Part shown: piece by piece, positions 1 through 6,276 of the stretch
Position numbering within the stretch: the first letter of the stretch is position 1
How the letters are laid out: the number at the start of each line of letters is the position of its first letter
Assembly: GCA_043779285.1 (NCBI GenBank)
Contig: JAYWEL010000179.1
Coordinates: 1 to 8,862 of the forward strand
Source: MGR-bin208 sp043779285
GTDB lineage: Bacteria; Bacteroidota; Bacteroidia; Chitinophagales; Chitinophagaceae
Direction: 5' to 3'
DNA length: 8,862 nucleotides
Notes under the pieces: model-generated
The model's input: the letters and a program-made list of their open reading frames with translations, nothing else
The model's database searches: none
What the model was told of the DNA's origin: nothing
Made by a program: the position numbers and the translations under genes

Positions 1-20
1 CCGCCTGACCGGACGGGCAG

Positions 21-97
21 GGACTATGTGTAAATCTTAGATGGTATTATACCGCAGAAAAGCGCATTGGACTATTTACTGTTTATAAGCGGTATAA
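21..97. repeat. structured interspersed repeat, copy 1 (half of hairpin A plus complete hairpin B)
   Basis: Bases 21-84 are identical over 64 nt to 8799-8862, and bases 47-95 are identical over 49 nt to 3597-3645. The 3' part forms hairpin B: TTATACCGC (47-55) pairs with GCGGTATAA (89-97), a 9-bp stem enclosing a 33-nt loop that contains TTGGACTATTTAC. The 5' part (21-46) is only the right arm of hairpin A, whose left arm is seen in copy 3. Here that left arm is replaced by GC-rich sequence (1-20). The copy lies outside genes, beyond the accC terminator. No open reading frame of note covers it. The family is not one I recognise. Confidence 0.85.
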
Positions 98-120
98 AAA
101 CATAATCAACTCTTAACTAA

Positions 121-149
121 AAAATCCCGATCAATATGATCGGGATTTT
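121..149 (-). terminator. rho-independent terminator of accB-accC
   Basis: A perfect 13-bp stem, AAAATCCCGATCA (121-133) with TGATCGGGATTTT (137-149), has a 3-nt loop. It begins 18 nt beyond the accC stop codon. Read on the minus strand, the stem is followed by a run of six T (complement of A119-A124). The flanking A and T runs mean it could also stop transcription arriving from the left on the plus strand. Confidence 0.85.
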
Positions 150-167
150 ATTTTGAAGTAGTTATTA

Positions 168-1505
168 TTATTTCAATTCGAAACTTTCTATGAATTTGGT
201 GGTGAAATCACCTTCCCTGAATTTCGGATCCTGCATTATTTGCAAATGCAACGGAATAGTTGTTTTAATTCCTTCAATTACATACTCACTTAAGGCCCTG
301 TACATCTTATTAATTGCCTCTTCCCTAGTTTGTGCCACCGTAATTAATTTACCGATCATTGAATCGTAATAAGGAGGAATTACATAACCTGCATACACAT
401 GGCTGTCTACCCTAATTCCATGACCGCCCGGCTGATGTAAAACAGTGATTTTCCCTGGTGATGGACGAAAATCGTTGTATGGATCTTCAGCATTTATTCG
501 GCATTCGATAGAGTGTAACTGAGGGAAATAATCTTTTCCGGAAATTTTTTCACCGTTGGCAATTTTGATTTGTTCTTTAATCAGATCATGATTGATGACT
601 TCTTCGGTAACACAGTGCTCAACCTGGATACGGGTATTCATTTCCATGAAATAGAAATTGCGGTGTTTATCTACCAAAAACTCCACCGTACCAACACTTT
701 CATAATTGATGGCCGATGCGGCTTTTTTAGCAGCTTCTCCCATCCGGAAACGAAGGTCATCGGTCATAAAAGGAGATGGTGATTCTTCCACCAGTTTCTG
801 ATGACGACGTTGAATAGAACAATCTCTTTCACTTAAATGGCAAACATTTCCATATTGGTCACCGGCAATTTGTATTTCGATATGACGGGGCTCTTCTACA
901 TATTTTTCCATGTACAAACCATCGTTCTTGAAAGAAGCTGCACTTTCTGCTTTGGCCGAATTGTAACCCTTTTCCATTTCTTCCTCACTATAGATAATAC
1001 GCATACCCTTTCCACCACCTCCGGCAGTTGCTTTTACCATTACCGGATAACCCATTTCTACAGCTTGTTTCTTAGCATCATCTATACTCTCCAACAATCC
1101 TGCACTACCCGGTACAACGGGCACACCTGCTTTAATCATGGTTTCTTTAGCGGTAATCTTATCTCCCATCTTGTTGATCATATCAGGAGTTGGGCCGATA
1201 AACTTAATGCCATGATCGGCACAGATCTGAGAGAACTTGGCATTCTCTGCTAAAAATCCATATCCCGGATGAATGGCATCTGCATTGGTTATTTCGGCAG
1301 CAGCCATGATATGTGGAATGTTGAGATAAGAATCAGTACTGGGCGGTTTTCCGATACACACAGCTTCATCCGCAAATTTCACGTGTAGGCTGTCCCTATC
1401 GGCTGTGGAATAAACGGCAACTGTTTTAATACCCATTTCGCGGCATGTACGAATAACCCTTAAGGCAATTTCTCCTCTATTGGCAATTAATATTTTTTTA
1501 AACAT
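168..1505 (-). CDS. accC: biotin carboxylase subunit of acetyl-CoA carboxylase
   Basis: AccC catalyses ATP-dependent carboxylation of biotin carried on AccB, the first half-reaction of acetyl-CoA carboxylase, supplying malonyl-CoA for fatty-acid synthesis in the cytosol. The 445-residue length matches the family (about 450). The N-terminus KKILIANRGEIALRVIRT is the classic biotin carboxylase start. Visible landmarks are K116 (MGDK), K158 and the glycine-rich ATP lid GGGGKGM (162-168), the EKY adenine-binding segment (200-202), H208, E275, E288 with MEMNTRIQVEH (287-297, including R292, Q294, E296), and R336 in the ECRINAEDP segment. All catalytic residues appear intact. The ATG at 1503-1505 fits the family N-terminus. 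It follows accB by 88 nt with no terminator between, so the two are probably co-transcribed. The carboxyltransferase genes accA/accD are not in the window, which is usual. Confidence 0.97.
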   Translation of the reverse strand: MFKKILIANRGEIALRVIRTCREMGIKTVAVYSTADRDSLHVKFADEAVCIGKPPSTDSYLNIPHIMAAAEITNADAIHPGYGFLAENAKFSQICADHGIKFIGPTPDMINKMGDKITAKETMIKAGVPVVPGSAGLLESIDDAKKQAVEMGYPVMVKATAGGGGKGMRIIYSEEEMEKGYNSAKAESAASFKNDGLYMEKYVEEPRHIEIQIAGDQYGNVCHLSERDCSIQRRHQKLVEESPSPFMTDDLRFRMGEAAKKAASAINYESVGTVEFLVDKHRNFYFMEMNTRIQVEHCVTEEVINHDLIKEQIKIANGEKISGKDYFPQLHSIECRINAEDPYNDFRPSPGKITVLHQPGGHGIRVDSHVYAGYVIPPYYDSMIGKLITVAQTREEAINKMYRALSEYVIEGIKTTIPLHLQIMQDPKFREGDFTTKFIESFELK

Positions 1506-1548
1506 CTATCAATTTATTTGAATAGTATCACAAAATCGATTCAAGAAT

Positions 1549-1608
1549 CCAGGTAAAAATTTGTTGAACCTGGTTGCATGAACCAAAAATCAATTAAGCA
1601 GGTTCAAC
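1549..1608 (-). promoter_or_regulatory. mutually exclusive hairpins between accB and accC
   Basis: Spanning the accB stop codon and the accB-accC gap, GTTGAACCTG (1563-1572) is perfectly complementary to CAGGTTCAAC (1599-1608), a 10-bp stem. The same bases can instead pair downstream in the message: CCAGGT (1549-1554) with ACCTGG (1568-1573). The two pairings share 1568-1572 and cannot form together. There is no T-run, so this does not look like a terminator. It may affect coupling, RNA processing or differential expression of accC. The function is inference. Confidence 0.4.
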
Positions 1609-2082
1609 CAGGAATAAAGGTTGATCGTATTCTACAGGTGAATTATTTTCTACCAAAACCTTTACGATTTTGCCCTTTACTTCACTTTCAATTTCATTGA
1701 ACAACTTCATGGCTTCAATCATGCAAACCACTTTACCCAATGAAATTTCATCCCCTACATCTACCAGGTTTGGTTTATCAGGTGAAGTACGACGATAAAA
1801 TGTTCCAATCATCGGACTTTTAATTGTTATTAAATTACTTACTGCTGCTGGTGCCGGAGCAGATAACGCAGTGGCAGCAACCGCTACAGGTGCAGGTGCA
1901 GCAATTGGTGCTGGTGCATGAGTTGCTGCAGCAGCATAAACCGGAGATGAAGAAACAACCTGTGTAACCTGATCTCTTTTTTGTTTGATAGTTACTTTGA
2001 AATCTTTTTCTTCGATGGAAAGCTCTCCGATATTTGATTTATTGATCATTTTGACCAATTCCTGAATTTGTTTAAAATCCAT
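1594..2082 (-). CDS. accB: biotin carboxyl carrier protein of acetyl-CoA carboxylase
   Basis: AccB carries the biotin that AccC carboxylates and that the AccAD carboxyltransferase discharges onto acetyl-CoA. The 162 residues show the family layout: a short charged N-terminal segment (1-45), an Ala/Pro-rich flexible linker (about 50-80), and a biotinyl domain (84-162). The biotinylation motif EAMK is at 123-126, making K126 the predicted biotinylated lysine. The segment SPMIGTFYRRTSPDKP (89-104) is the AccB-specific thumb that separates this protein from lipoyl domains and other biotin carriers. It is first in the accB-accC unit and has its own upstream region, separated from efp by a terminator. 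The start ATG at 2080-2082 gives the typical MDFKQIQELVK N-terminus. Confidence 0.97.
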   Translation of the reverse strand: MDFKQIQELVKMINKSNIGELSIEEKDFKVTIKQKRDQVTQVVSSSPVYAAAATHAPAPIAAPAPVAVAATALSAPAPAAVSNLITIKSPMIGTFYRRTSPDKPNLVDVGDEISLGKVVCMIEAMKLFNEIESEVKGKIVKVLVENNSPVEYDQPLFLVEPA

Positions 2083-2121
2083 GTGTTTCAGTTTTTTATA
2101 AGTTAATTTATTAACGGGCGG

Positions 2122-2129
2122 CTAAGATA
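2122..2129 (-). promoter_or_regulatory. possible -7 box for accB-accC
   Basis: On the minus strand TATCTTAG matches the Bacteroidota -7 consensus TAnnTTTG at all but one fixed position and lies about 40 nt upstream of the accB ATG. No TTG is found 19-21 nt further upstream, so this is only a candidate. Some promoter is expected here, because the efp terminator lies immediately upstream. Confidence 0.3.
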
Positions 2130-2192
2130 AGCACAAACGATGATTTTGAATCTTTTTGCATATTTTTATTGCAATTACGGGGTAAAATCAAT

Positions 2193-2215
2193 AAAAAAAG
2201 CCCCAAAATGAGGCT
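2193..2215 (-). terminator. rho-independent terminator of efp
   Basis: On the minus strand a 6-bp stem AGCCTC/GGGGCT (one G-U pair), loop ATTTT, is followed directly by a run of seven T (complement of A2193-A2199). It starts 26 nt after the efp stop codon and separates efp from accB. Confidence 0.8.
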
Positions 2216-2241
2216 ATTTCTTATACACTATTTTTTTGTAC

Positions 2242-2808
2242 TTATGATTTTACACGTTCTACATAATCTCCTGTCTTGGTATTAATCCGGATTAATTCGC
2301 CTTCATTAACAAAAAGTGGAACGTTAACTGTTGCACCGGTTTCTACAGTTGCTGGCTTTAATGTACGGGTTGCTGTATCACCTTTCATCCCTGGCTCGCT
2401 ATAGGTTACCAATACTACGATTTTGTCGGGCAATTCTACACTCATCGGCAACTCAGTTTCGGTATTAAACAAAACAGAAACTTCCTGACCATCTTTTAAA
2501 AACTGTGGAGAATCAATCATTGTTTCAGCTACAGTAGCCTGTTCAAAAGTTTCGGTATCCATGAAACTGTAGCCTGTTTCGTCTTTATATAAAAACTGGT
2601 AAGCCCTTCTTTCAACCCTTACCGGATAAATCGTTTCACCTGAATTCCATGTTTTTTCAATGGTTTTACTGGTGTCAAGTCCTTTCAATTTTGCCCAGAT
2701 TTTTGCCGCAGCTCTCGCCGTTTTATTTTCACCAAACTCAATAACGGTGAAAAGGTTGCCGTCTAATTTTAAAATCATCCCCCTCGATATATCCGAAGTA
2801 TTTGCCAT
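2242..2808 (-). CDS. efp: elongation factor P with Arg at the loop-I tip
   Basis: EF-P binds ribosomes stalled on proline runs and promotes peptide bond formation. The 188-residue length is standard. Three beta-barrel domains are apparent: the KOW-like N-terminal domain (1-65), the OB domain (about 66-128), and the C-terminal OB domain with the signatures GDTATRTLKPATVETGA and NTKTGDYVERVKS. The unusual point is loop I. Most bacteria have PGKG there, with the modified lysine at the tip. Here the segment is NKTARAAAKIW (28-38), and ungapped alignment from the shared KLK motif puts R32 at the tip. This matches Pseudomonas aeruginosa EF-P, recalled as NKSGRNAAVVK, whose Arg32 is rhamnosylated by EarP. 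No earP gene lies in this window. The gene is monocistronic, with its own promoter and terminator. Confidence 0.95.
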   Translation of the reverse strand: MANTSDISRGMILKLDGNLFTVIEFGENKTARAAAKIWAKLKGLDTSKTIEKTWNSGETIYPVRVERRAYQFLYKDETGYSFMDTETFEQATVAETMIDSPQFLKDGQEVSVLFNTETELPMSVELPDKIVVLVTYSEPGMKGDTATRTLKPATVETGATVNVPLFVNEGELIRINTKTGDYVERVKS

Positions 2809-2830
2809 AATTATTTCTTTTAAGAGTTGG

Positions 2831-2860
2831 CAAAGCTAAGGCAAAATCGGTTTCAGGCAA
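2831..2860 (-). promoter_or_regulatory. promoter of efp
   Basis: On the minus strand, TTG (2860-2858), 19 nt, then TAGCTTTG (2838-2831) is an exact match to the Bacteroidota primary sigma-factor consensus TTG-N19-TAnnTTTG. The -7 box ends 22 nt before the efp ATG, leaving a short leader. Confidence 0.75.
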
Positions 2861-2996
2861 AAGGAAATTAAAGCTGTTTGAATACGGATAGTCGCGTTTT
2901 TGAATTATTTTGATAGTAGATATTCTGCTAAATCTTTTGACGTTAAATTTCAATCGACCGATTTCAATTCATTAATTTTTTTTCCCTTTTCTTTGA

Positions 2997-3509
2997 ATGA
3001 TGAAACAATGGATTCTTTTCCCGATTTTTTTATTTTTTCTGGCAACGGCATTATGTCAAACAGAACCCATTGAGCCAGCATATAAAAGATTTCCGATAAT
3101 TCCGGCATTTACTCTTTTATTGACAGATAGTATTTCTCTTTTTACAAAAGATGACCTGAAAAAGAATCAACCAACCATGCTTATACTATTCAGTCCCGAT
3201 TGTGATCACTGCAAACATGAAACCGAAGAGATCATCAAACACTTGGATGATTTCAAAAAAATAAATATTATCATGGCAACCATGTTACCGATTGAAAAAA
3301 TGAAAGCATTTTATGAAACATACCAGTTAAGCAGGTTTGAAAACATCGTGGTGGGTTATGATAAGTTTTTTACACTTCCTTCATTTTACGAAATTAAAAG
3401 TTTTCCTTTTCTGGCTTTTTATGATAAAAAGAAAAAGCTTATTTCGGTGTATGAAGGCAATTTGCCCATTCCGAAAATGCTGGAACAGCTTAGTAAAAAA
3501 GCTGAATAG
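2997..3509 (+). CDS. exported thioredoxin-fold (TlpA-like) protein
   Basis: A protein of 170 residues with an N-terminal signal sequence: KQW then a long hydrophobic core (5-19) ending ALC-QTEP. A single thioredoxin fold follows. LFSPDCDHCKHE (64-75) holds the redox-active CxxC (C69, C72), preceded by the usual beta strand, and SFPFLAFYD (135-143) supplies the cis-proline (P137) that packs against the active site. It is therefore predicted to act in the periplasm as a thiol reductase or oxidase. The target is unknown. The CDHC dipeptide is of the type found in TlpA/ResA-like proteins. Two ATGs stand in tandem (2997 and 3000) and either could be the start. It is divergent from efp. No clear promoter consensus and no strong terminator follow; the next structure is a GC-rich hairpin at 3531-3556. 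Confidence 0.85.
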   Translation: MMKQWILFPIFLFFLATALCQTEPIEPAYKRFPIIPAFTLLLTDSISLFTKDDLKKNQPTMLILFSPDCDHCKHETEEIIKHLDDFKKINIIMATMLPIEKMKAFYETYQLSRFENIVVGYDKFFTLPSFYEIKSFPFLAFYDKKKKLISVYEGNLPIPKMLEQLSKKAE

Positions 3510-3530
3510 CGAACCCAAAAGTACAAGAGT

Positions 3531-3556
3531 GCCCGTCTGAATAGATTCATCCGGGC
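3531..3556. repeat. GC-rich imperfect hairpin
   Basis: GCCCGTCTGAAT (3531-3542) pairs with ATTCATCCGGGC (3545-3556) at 10 of 12 positions, with a two-base internal mismatch. It is unusually GC-rich for the surroundings and sits between the thioredoxin-like gene and repeat copy 2. It has no T-run, so it is not a classic terminator. The string GCCCGTC also occurs on the opposite strand at 12-18, next to repeat copy 1, which suggests a REP-like accessory module. Confidence 0.45.
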
Positions 3557-3596
3557 GGACGCCACCACAGTTGATGAAGAGAATTACAATAGCTGG

Positions 3597-3645
3597 TTAT
3601 ACCGCAGAAAAGCGCATTGGACTATTTACTGTTTATAAGCGGTAT
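3597..3645. repeat. structured interspersed repeat, copy 2 (hairpin B only)
   Basis: These 49 nt are identical to 47-95 of copy 1, and the first 38 are identical to the visible part of copy 3. ATACCGC (3599-3605) pairs with GCGGTAT (3639-3645). Including flanking bases, the stem is 10 of 11 positions (GGTTATACCGC with GCGGTATTACC). The hairpin A module present in copy 3 is completely absent. The repeat ends 28 nt before the -7 box of mdh. Confidence 0.85.
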
Positions 3646-3673
3646 TACCTAAAAATTACAAGGCAAATTTTAT

Positions 3674-3681
3674 TACCTTTG
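3674..3681 (+). promoter_or_regulatory. -7 box of the mdh promoter
   Basis: TACCTTTG fits TAnnTTTG exactly and ends 39 nt before the mdh ATG. No TTG occurs at the expected -33 position (about 3650-3654), which lies just past the end of repeat copy 2. The promoter may therefore rely on the -7 element alone, or be influenced by the adjacent hairpin. Confidence 0.55.
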
Positions 3682-3720
3682 CGGGGCAAATAAAACTCAT
3701 CAATCCATAAAATTTTACGA

Positions 3721-4650
3721 ATGAAAATTACTGTTGTAGGCGTTGGGGCCGTAGGTGCTACGGTAGCAGATAATATTGCCCGAAAAGAACTTTGCGAAGA
3801 ACTGGTTATGCTTGACATTAAGGAAGGCCTGGCAGAAGGCAAAGCACAGGACCTGATGCAAACTGCTACCCTGCTTGGTTTTGACACAAAAATTACCGGC
3901 AGCTCGAACGACTATAGTAAAACCGCCGGAAGTACTGTGGTAGTTATAACATCCGGAATACCACGTAAACCGGGAATGACCCGTGAAGACCTGATTGGTA
4001 CCAATGCAGGCATAGTGAAAGGCGTTTGTGAAAATATTTTAAAATATTCGCCGGAAGCCATCATCATTGTTATCAGTAACCCGATGGACACCATGACTTA
4101 CCTGGCTTTACAATCGACCGGGTTACCAAAAAACCGCATCATTGGTATGGGTGGAATACTGGATAGCAGTCGTTTTAAATATCAACTGAGCCAGCGTTTG
4201 AATTGCAGCCCTGCCGACCTAAATGCAGTGGTCGTTGGCGGACATGGTGATACAACCATGATTCCGTTAATCAGGTTGGCAACATGGAACAGTGTTCCGG
4301 TTACAAATTTCCTGACCGAAGAACAACAAAAAGAAATTGTTGCAGACACAATGGTGGGTGGTGCTACTTTAACCAAACTGATTGGAACCAGTGCATGGTA
4401 TGCGCCAGGTGCTGCTGGAGCGGCTTTGGTTGAAGCGATTGTGCGAGATGAAAAGAAACTGTTTACCTGTTGCGTTGCATTGGAAGGAGAATACGGCCAG
4501 AGCGATATTTGTTTGGGAGTGCCGGTGATTATTGGAAAAAACGGTTGGGAAAAAATTCTTGACTTTGGTTTAAATGAAACAGAGCAGGCCGAATTTAATA
4601 AAAGTGCCGATGCCGTAAGAAATATGAATGAAGTATTGAAAACTCTTTAA
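3721..4650 (+). CDS. mdh: NAD-dependent malate dehydrogenase (LDH-like type)
   Basis: Mdh interconverts malate and oxaloacetate in the TCA cycle. The 309 residues begin MKITVVGVGAVGATVAD, with the Rossmann GxGxxG at 7-12 and D32 at the end of strand 2, favouring NAD over NADP. The substrate loop GIPRKPGMTRED (79-90) has R82 and R88. Arg at the first position is the malate-specificity marker, where lactate dehydrogenases carry Gln. N120 (SNPMD), R151 (ILDSSRF) and the catalytic H175 (GGHGDTT) are all in place. The length and the compact mobile loop place it with the LDH-like (MDH III) type common in Bacteroidota. It appears monocistronic: its own -7 box lies upstream and a strong terminator 17 nt downstream. 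Confidence 0.95.
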   Translation: MKITVVGVGAVGATVADNIARKELCEELVMLDIKEGLAEGKAQDLMQTATLLGFDTKITGSSNDYSKTAGSTVVVITSGIPRKPGMTREDLIGTNAGIVKGVCENILKYSPEAIIIVISNPMDTMTYLALQSTGLPKNRIIGMGGILDSSRFKYQLSQRLNCSPADLNAVVVGGHGDTTMIPLIRLATWNSVPVTNFLTEEQQKEIVADTMVGGATLTKLIGTSAWYAPGAAGAALVEAIVRDEKKLFTCCVALEGEYGQSDICLGVPVIIGKNGWEKILDFGLNETEQAEFNKSADAVRNMNEVLKTL

Positions 4651-4666
4651 TAGAAGATCGTTTTTC

Positions 4667-4704
4667 AAAAAAAACTCCTGTATAAAAATGCAGGAGTTTT
4701 TTTT
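4667..4704 (+). terminator. rho-independent terminator of mdh
   Basis: A 14-bp perfect stem, A8 plus ACTCCTG-type arm (4667-4680) with its complement ending in eight T (4691-4704), and a 10-nt loop. It starts 17 nt after the mdh stop codon. The G/C core CTCCTG/CAGGAG followed by the T-run is a textbook form. It is symmetrical, so it may also act on the minus strand. Confidence 0.9.
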
Positions 4705-4728
4705 GTCATTTTAATTCCGGAGTTTGTT

Positions 4729-4774
4729 TCGGTTCGTGGAGACACGAACCGAGGCACATAGACACGAACCAAGG
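4729..4774. repeat. hairpin plus 20-nt direct repeat of the GACACGAACC type
   Basis: TCGGTTCGTG (4729-4738) and CACGAACCGA (4743-4752) form a perfect 10-bp hairpin with loop GAGA. The right arm is then repeated directly: GACACGAACC occurs at 4741-4750 and again at 4761-4770, period 20, with 13 of 14 matching bases when extended. It lies in the noncoding gap between mdh and the exonuclease gene. It is probably a low-copy relic of an interspersed or tandem repeat. Confidence 0.7.
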
Positions 4775-4896
4775 TGGAGGTTATGTTTTGCCAAATGTTT
4801 TTTATACTTTAGAAAGCTGGTTCAGCATTTTCGGCATTGGTTAATTTCATTATTTTTTGGGGTCCGATTTTTTTACTAACAAATTATTTTTTTTAA

Positions 4897-6276
4897 ATGT
4901 ATGCAATCGTTGATATAGAGACTACCGGCACTTATGCTGCTGCAAATGGTATTACCGAAATATCCATTCAGGTATTTGACGGAAGCCGGGTGGTAGAAAA
5001 ATATGAAACACTCATCAATCCTTTGCAACATATTCCACGATTTATAGAATCTTTTACCGGCATTAATAATGCCATGGTTAAGGATGCACCAACCTTTGAA
5101 CAGATTGCTGAAAAAGTGCATACTCTGTTGCATGATAAAATATTTGTTGCACACAATGTAAATTTCGATTACTCATTTATCAAGGTAAACCTGGAGACTG
5201 CCGGATTTACTTTCAACGTAAAAAAACTATGCACGGTTCGTTTGAGCAGAAAAATTTTCCCCGGCTTTCAATCATACAGTTTAGGAAAACTTTGTGATAG
5301 ATTAGGTATTCACATTAACGGCAGGCACCGTGCAGGAGGCGATGCATTGGCAACTGTTACATTATTTAAAATGTTATTGGAAAATGATGAGAACAAATTC
5401 ATTGTATCCAGTTTTAAAAATAACAGCAAAGAACAAATACTGCCACCAAATGTCCCGAAAGAAAATTATGATAATCTTCCAATGGTACCGGGTGTTTATT
5501 ATTTTCATAATGCCAAAGGAAAAATTATTTATGTAGGTAAAGCAAAGAATATCCGAAGCAGGGTTAACAGTCATTTCAGTAATCGTACTGCAAGCAGGCA
5601 AAAGCAGAATTTTATAAATCATATTTACTCAATCAGTTTTAAGGAATGTGCCACAGAGCTGATGGCAGGCATTTTGGAATCGGTAGAAATAAAAAGGCTT
5701 TGGCCGGCTTTCAATGCTTCGCAAAAAAGATGGGAAGATGTATATGGCATCTATAGCTTTGAGGACCAGAATGGATATATACGATTGGCCATAGAAAAGA
5801 ATAAACGCAACCTGAAACCGGTTACTACATTTCATTACCTGATTAATGGGCAATCCATTTTAAGGCAATTGACAAAAAATTATAATCTCTGTCCAAAATT
5901 TTGTTTTCTACAAACCGACCATGATAAATGTATTGGCATTATAGAAGAATATTGTAATTCGGCATGTGATAAAGAAGAAAATGCATATGAATATAATAAC
6001 CGGGTAAGTGATGCTATTATCTCCTTACAGGATAAACCTTCTTTTGTAATTTTAGATAAAGGTTTGAACTATGATGAACAATCCTGCGTATTGGTAATCA
6101 ATGGAAAAATATATGGCATGGGATGTTTGAAGAATGATCAGCTTTCAGACAATCCAGAAAAACTAAAAGAGCTGATTGAACCAATAAAAGAAAATAATTT
6201 TATTCAGAACCTGGTTAATGGATACGCCGCAAGGTTTCCGGAAAAAATATTGAAACTGGAAAATGTTCCTGCCTAA
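4897..6276 (+). CDS. fused DnaQ-type 3'-5' exonuclease and GIY-YIG (UvrC/Cho-like) endonuclease
   Basis: A 459-residue two-nuclease fusion. The N-terminal DEDDh exonuclease domain (1-165) has D6 and E8 (IVDIETTG), D91 (AHNVNFDY), and H144 with D149 (HRAGGD), so all five-site chemistry residues appear intact. A linker precedes a GIY-YIG domain (about 194-275) with GVYYF (199-203), IIYVGKAKNIRSRV (210-223, including R220), and the acidic residue E261 in LESVEIKRLWPAFN. The C-terminal part has a UvrC/Cho-like cysteine cluster (C332, C336, C345, C353, C357) followed by YNNRV. This architecture is known in Bacteroidota and Actinobacteria as a DnaQ/Cho-like fusion and is presumed to incise and trim damaged DNA. 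The helix-hairpin-helix and RNase H halves of full UvrC are absent. The ATG at 4897 fits the DnaQ start. It converges on the thioesterase gene, with overlapping stop codons. Confidence 0.9.
   Translation: MYAIVDIETTGTYAAANGITEISIQVFDGSRVVEKYETLINPLQHIPRFIESFTGINNAMVKDAPTFEQIAEKVHTLLHDKIFVAHNVNFDYSFIKVNLETAGFTFNVKKLCTVRLSRKIFPGFQSYSLGKLCDRLGIHINGRHRAGGDALATVTLFKMLLENDENKFIVSSFKNNSKEQILPPNVPKENYDNLPMVPGVYYFHNAKGKIIYVGKAKNIRSRVNSHFSNRTASRQKQNFINHIYSISFKECATELMAGILESVEIKRLWPAFNASQKRWEDVYGIYSFEDQNGYIRLAIEKNKRNLKPVTTFHYLINGQSILRQLTKNYNLCPKFCFLQTDHDKCIGIIEEYCNSACDKEENAYEYNNRVSDAIISLQDKPSFVILDKGLNYDEQSCVLVINGKIYGMGCLKNDQLSDNPEKLKELIEPIKENNFIQNLVNGYAARFPEKILKLENVPA

Noticed and set aside
837..1253. 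Plus-strand open frame of 138 codons inside accC
   Set aside because: It lies wholly antisense to the well-conserved accC, and its Phe/His/Thr-rich translation resembles no protein family; it is a shadow of the real frame.
2738..2953. Minus-strand open frame overlapping the efp start and promoter
   Set aside because: It runs out of frame through the efp promoter and N-terminus and has no recognisable domain.
3042..3060. Lipoprotein signal on the thioredoxin-like protein (Cys20)
   Set aside because: The residues before the Cys are A-T-A-L, with Leu at -1 where Gly/Ala/Ser is expected, so a lipobox is unlikely; an ordinary signal peptide is preferred.
3597..3645. Hairpin B as an integron attC site
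   Set aside because: The stem ends are ATACCGC/GCGGTAT without the RYYYAAC/GTTRRRY core boxes, and the neighbours are ordinary housekeeping genes in mixed orientations rather than cassettes.
4797..4896. Promoter for the nuclease gene (TACTTTAG at 4805, or the T-rich run near 4851)
   Set aside because: Neither has an exact -7 box together with a TTG at 19-21 nt, so no promoter is called.
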